NCBI GenBank assembly: GCA_030684415.1
Contig: JAUXNL010000502.1
Coordinates: 1-5,354 of the forward strand
Length of the DNA stretch: 5,354 nt
Direction of reading: 5' to 3'
Source: Moraxellaceae bacterium
GTDB taxonomy: Bacteria > Pseudomonadota > Gammaproteobacteria > Pseudomonadales > Moraxellaceae
Every line of letters starts with the position of its first letter. The stretch's first letter is position 1. This document shows, piece by piece, positions 4,993 to 5,354 of this stretch. Under the pieces are notes generated by a model. The model worked only from the letters and a program-made list of their open reading frames with translations. It was not told the origin of the DNA and ran no database searches. The position numbers and the translations under genes are program-made.

Positions 4993-5008
4993 TGGTATGC
5001 ATTTTGCT
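4993..5008 (+). promoter_or_regulatory. Sigma-54 (RpoN) promoter of glnA
   Basis: TGGTATGCATTTTGCT matches the -24/-12 consensus TGGCACG-N4-TTGCW at 10 of 12 defined bases. The GG (4994-4995) and GC (5006-5007) are separated by exactly 10 bp, which is the critical spacing. Transcription should start near 5019, giving a leader of about 90 nt. With the upstream NtrC-like sites this predicts nitrogen-limitation control of glnA by NtrBC. Confidence 0.8.
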
Positions 5009-5035
5009 CCCACCCGCGGCACGGTGTCTGTGAGC

Positions 5036-5057
5036 CCGCCTGCTGATGAGCAGGTGG
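5036..5057 (+). other. Small hairpin in the glnA leader
   Basis: CCTGCT (5039-5044) and AGCAGG (5049-5054) pair around a GATG loop; one G-T wobble and two further C-G pairs extend the stem to nine pairs. It lies inside the predicted leader, well before the ribosome-binding site, and has no U-tract. A role in mRNA stability is possible; nothing else can be shown. Confidence 0.4.
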
Positions 5058-5108
5058 CTGGCGGACGCGGCTAACCCTGATTGAACGCATGCTCCCGGAG
5101 AGAAAAAC

Positions 5109-5354
5109 ATGTCGAAGAAGACGCTTGGTCTGATCAAAGAACACGAGGCGAAGTGGGTTGATCTCCGCTTTACCGATACCAAGGGCAAAGAGCAGCACGT
5201 CTCTTTCCCGGCGGACACCGTCTCCGAAGAGACCTTCACCACCGGCAAGATGTTCGATGGTTCTTCCATCTCCGGCTGGAAGGGCATTGAAGCCTCCGAC
5301 ATGATCCTGCTGCCGGATGACGAAACCGCCTTCATGGACCCGTTCTTCGACGAG
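5109..5354 (+). CDS. glnA: Glutamine synthetase, type I (5' part only)
   Basis: The first 82 codons of glutamine synthetase, which makes glutamine from glutamate, ammonia and ATP as a cytoplasmic dodecamer and is central to nitrogen assimilation. What is seen: the N-terminal beta-grasp domain, starting MSKKTLGLIKEHEAKWVDLRF, then GKEQHVSFP (26-34), and the signature FDGSSISGWKGI (49-60) followed by EASDMILLPD. This is the GlnA-type proteobacterial form. The adenylylation site and catalytic domain lie beyond the window. The ATG has GGAGAG (5097-5102) as ribosome-binding site with a 6-nt spacer. It is separated from tusA by 228 nt that hold its own sigma-54 promoter, so it is probably not part of the thiI-like operon, though read-through is possible. 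Confidence 0.98.
   Translation, partial: MSKKTLGLIKEHEAKWVDLRFTDTKGKEQHVSFPADTVSEETFTTGKMFDGSSISGWKGIEASDMILLPDDETAFMDPFFDE

Overview
This window looks like chromosomal DNA from a gammaproteobacterium of the Pseudomonadales/Oceanospirillales kind (Pseudomonas, Marinobacter or Alcanivorax-like). The reasons are a Vfr-type rather than enterobacterial-type CRP, a Coq7-type (not UbiF-type) quinone hydroxylase, a YhfA-type OsmC protein, and a glnA preceded by a sigma-54 promoter. The genus cannot be fixed from the sequence alone. Base composition is even and GC-rich. No transposase, phage, tRNA, rRNA or CRISPR sequence was seen, so this is core genome rather than an island.

Layout. On the left, a 5' fragment of crp/vfr (1-491, minus strand, running off the edge) is divergent from a plus-strand pair: a yhfA-type OsmC gene (626-1045) and a lipoprotein gene of unknown function (1073-1699). 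A strong 14-bp-stem hairpin (1747-1778) ends that pair and probably also stops transcription arriving from the right. Between it and the next gene lies a REP-like imperfect palindrome (1851-1903). A minus-strand operon follows, in transcription order: a small exported YCII/muconolactone-isomerase-like protein (3348-2950), a HIT/HINT hydrolase (2911-2570) and coq7 (2541-1903). Its 205-bp upstream region is shared with a divergent plus-strand operon and holds a 13-bp tandem repeat, a GC-rich inverted repeat and a perfect TATAAT box.

The plus-strand operon (3554-4880) is the most interesting part. It encodes a ThiI/MnmA-like PP-loop ATPase without a THUMP domain but with a C-terminal region that looks like NFACT-R_2. 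An 8-nt overlap joins it to a TusA-family sulfur carrier. Together these look like a compact sulfur-relay and RNA-thiolation module whose RNA substrate is not evident from the sequence. The window ends in the first 82 codons of glnA (from 5109). Its leader carries a well-matched sigma-54 -24/-12 element, two candidate NtrC sites about six helical turns apart, and a 29-nt inverted repeat made of NtrC-like half-sites.

How the genes fit together. Most are housekeeping or regulatory: cAMP signalling (crp), ubiquinone synthesis (coq7), nitrogen assimilation (glnA), nucleotide-conjugate hydrolysis (HIT) and thiol/peroxide chemistry (OsmC family). As I remember it, the order vfr, osmC-like, coq7, HIT also occurs in Pseudomonas, so the left part is probably a conserved neighbourhood with local substitutions.
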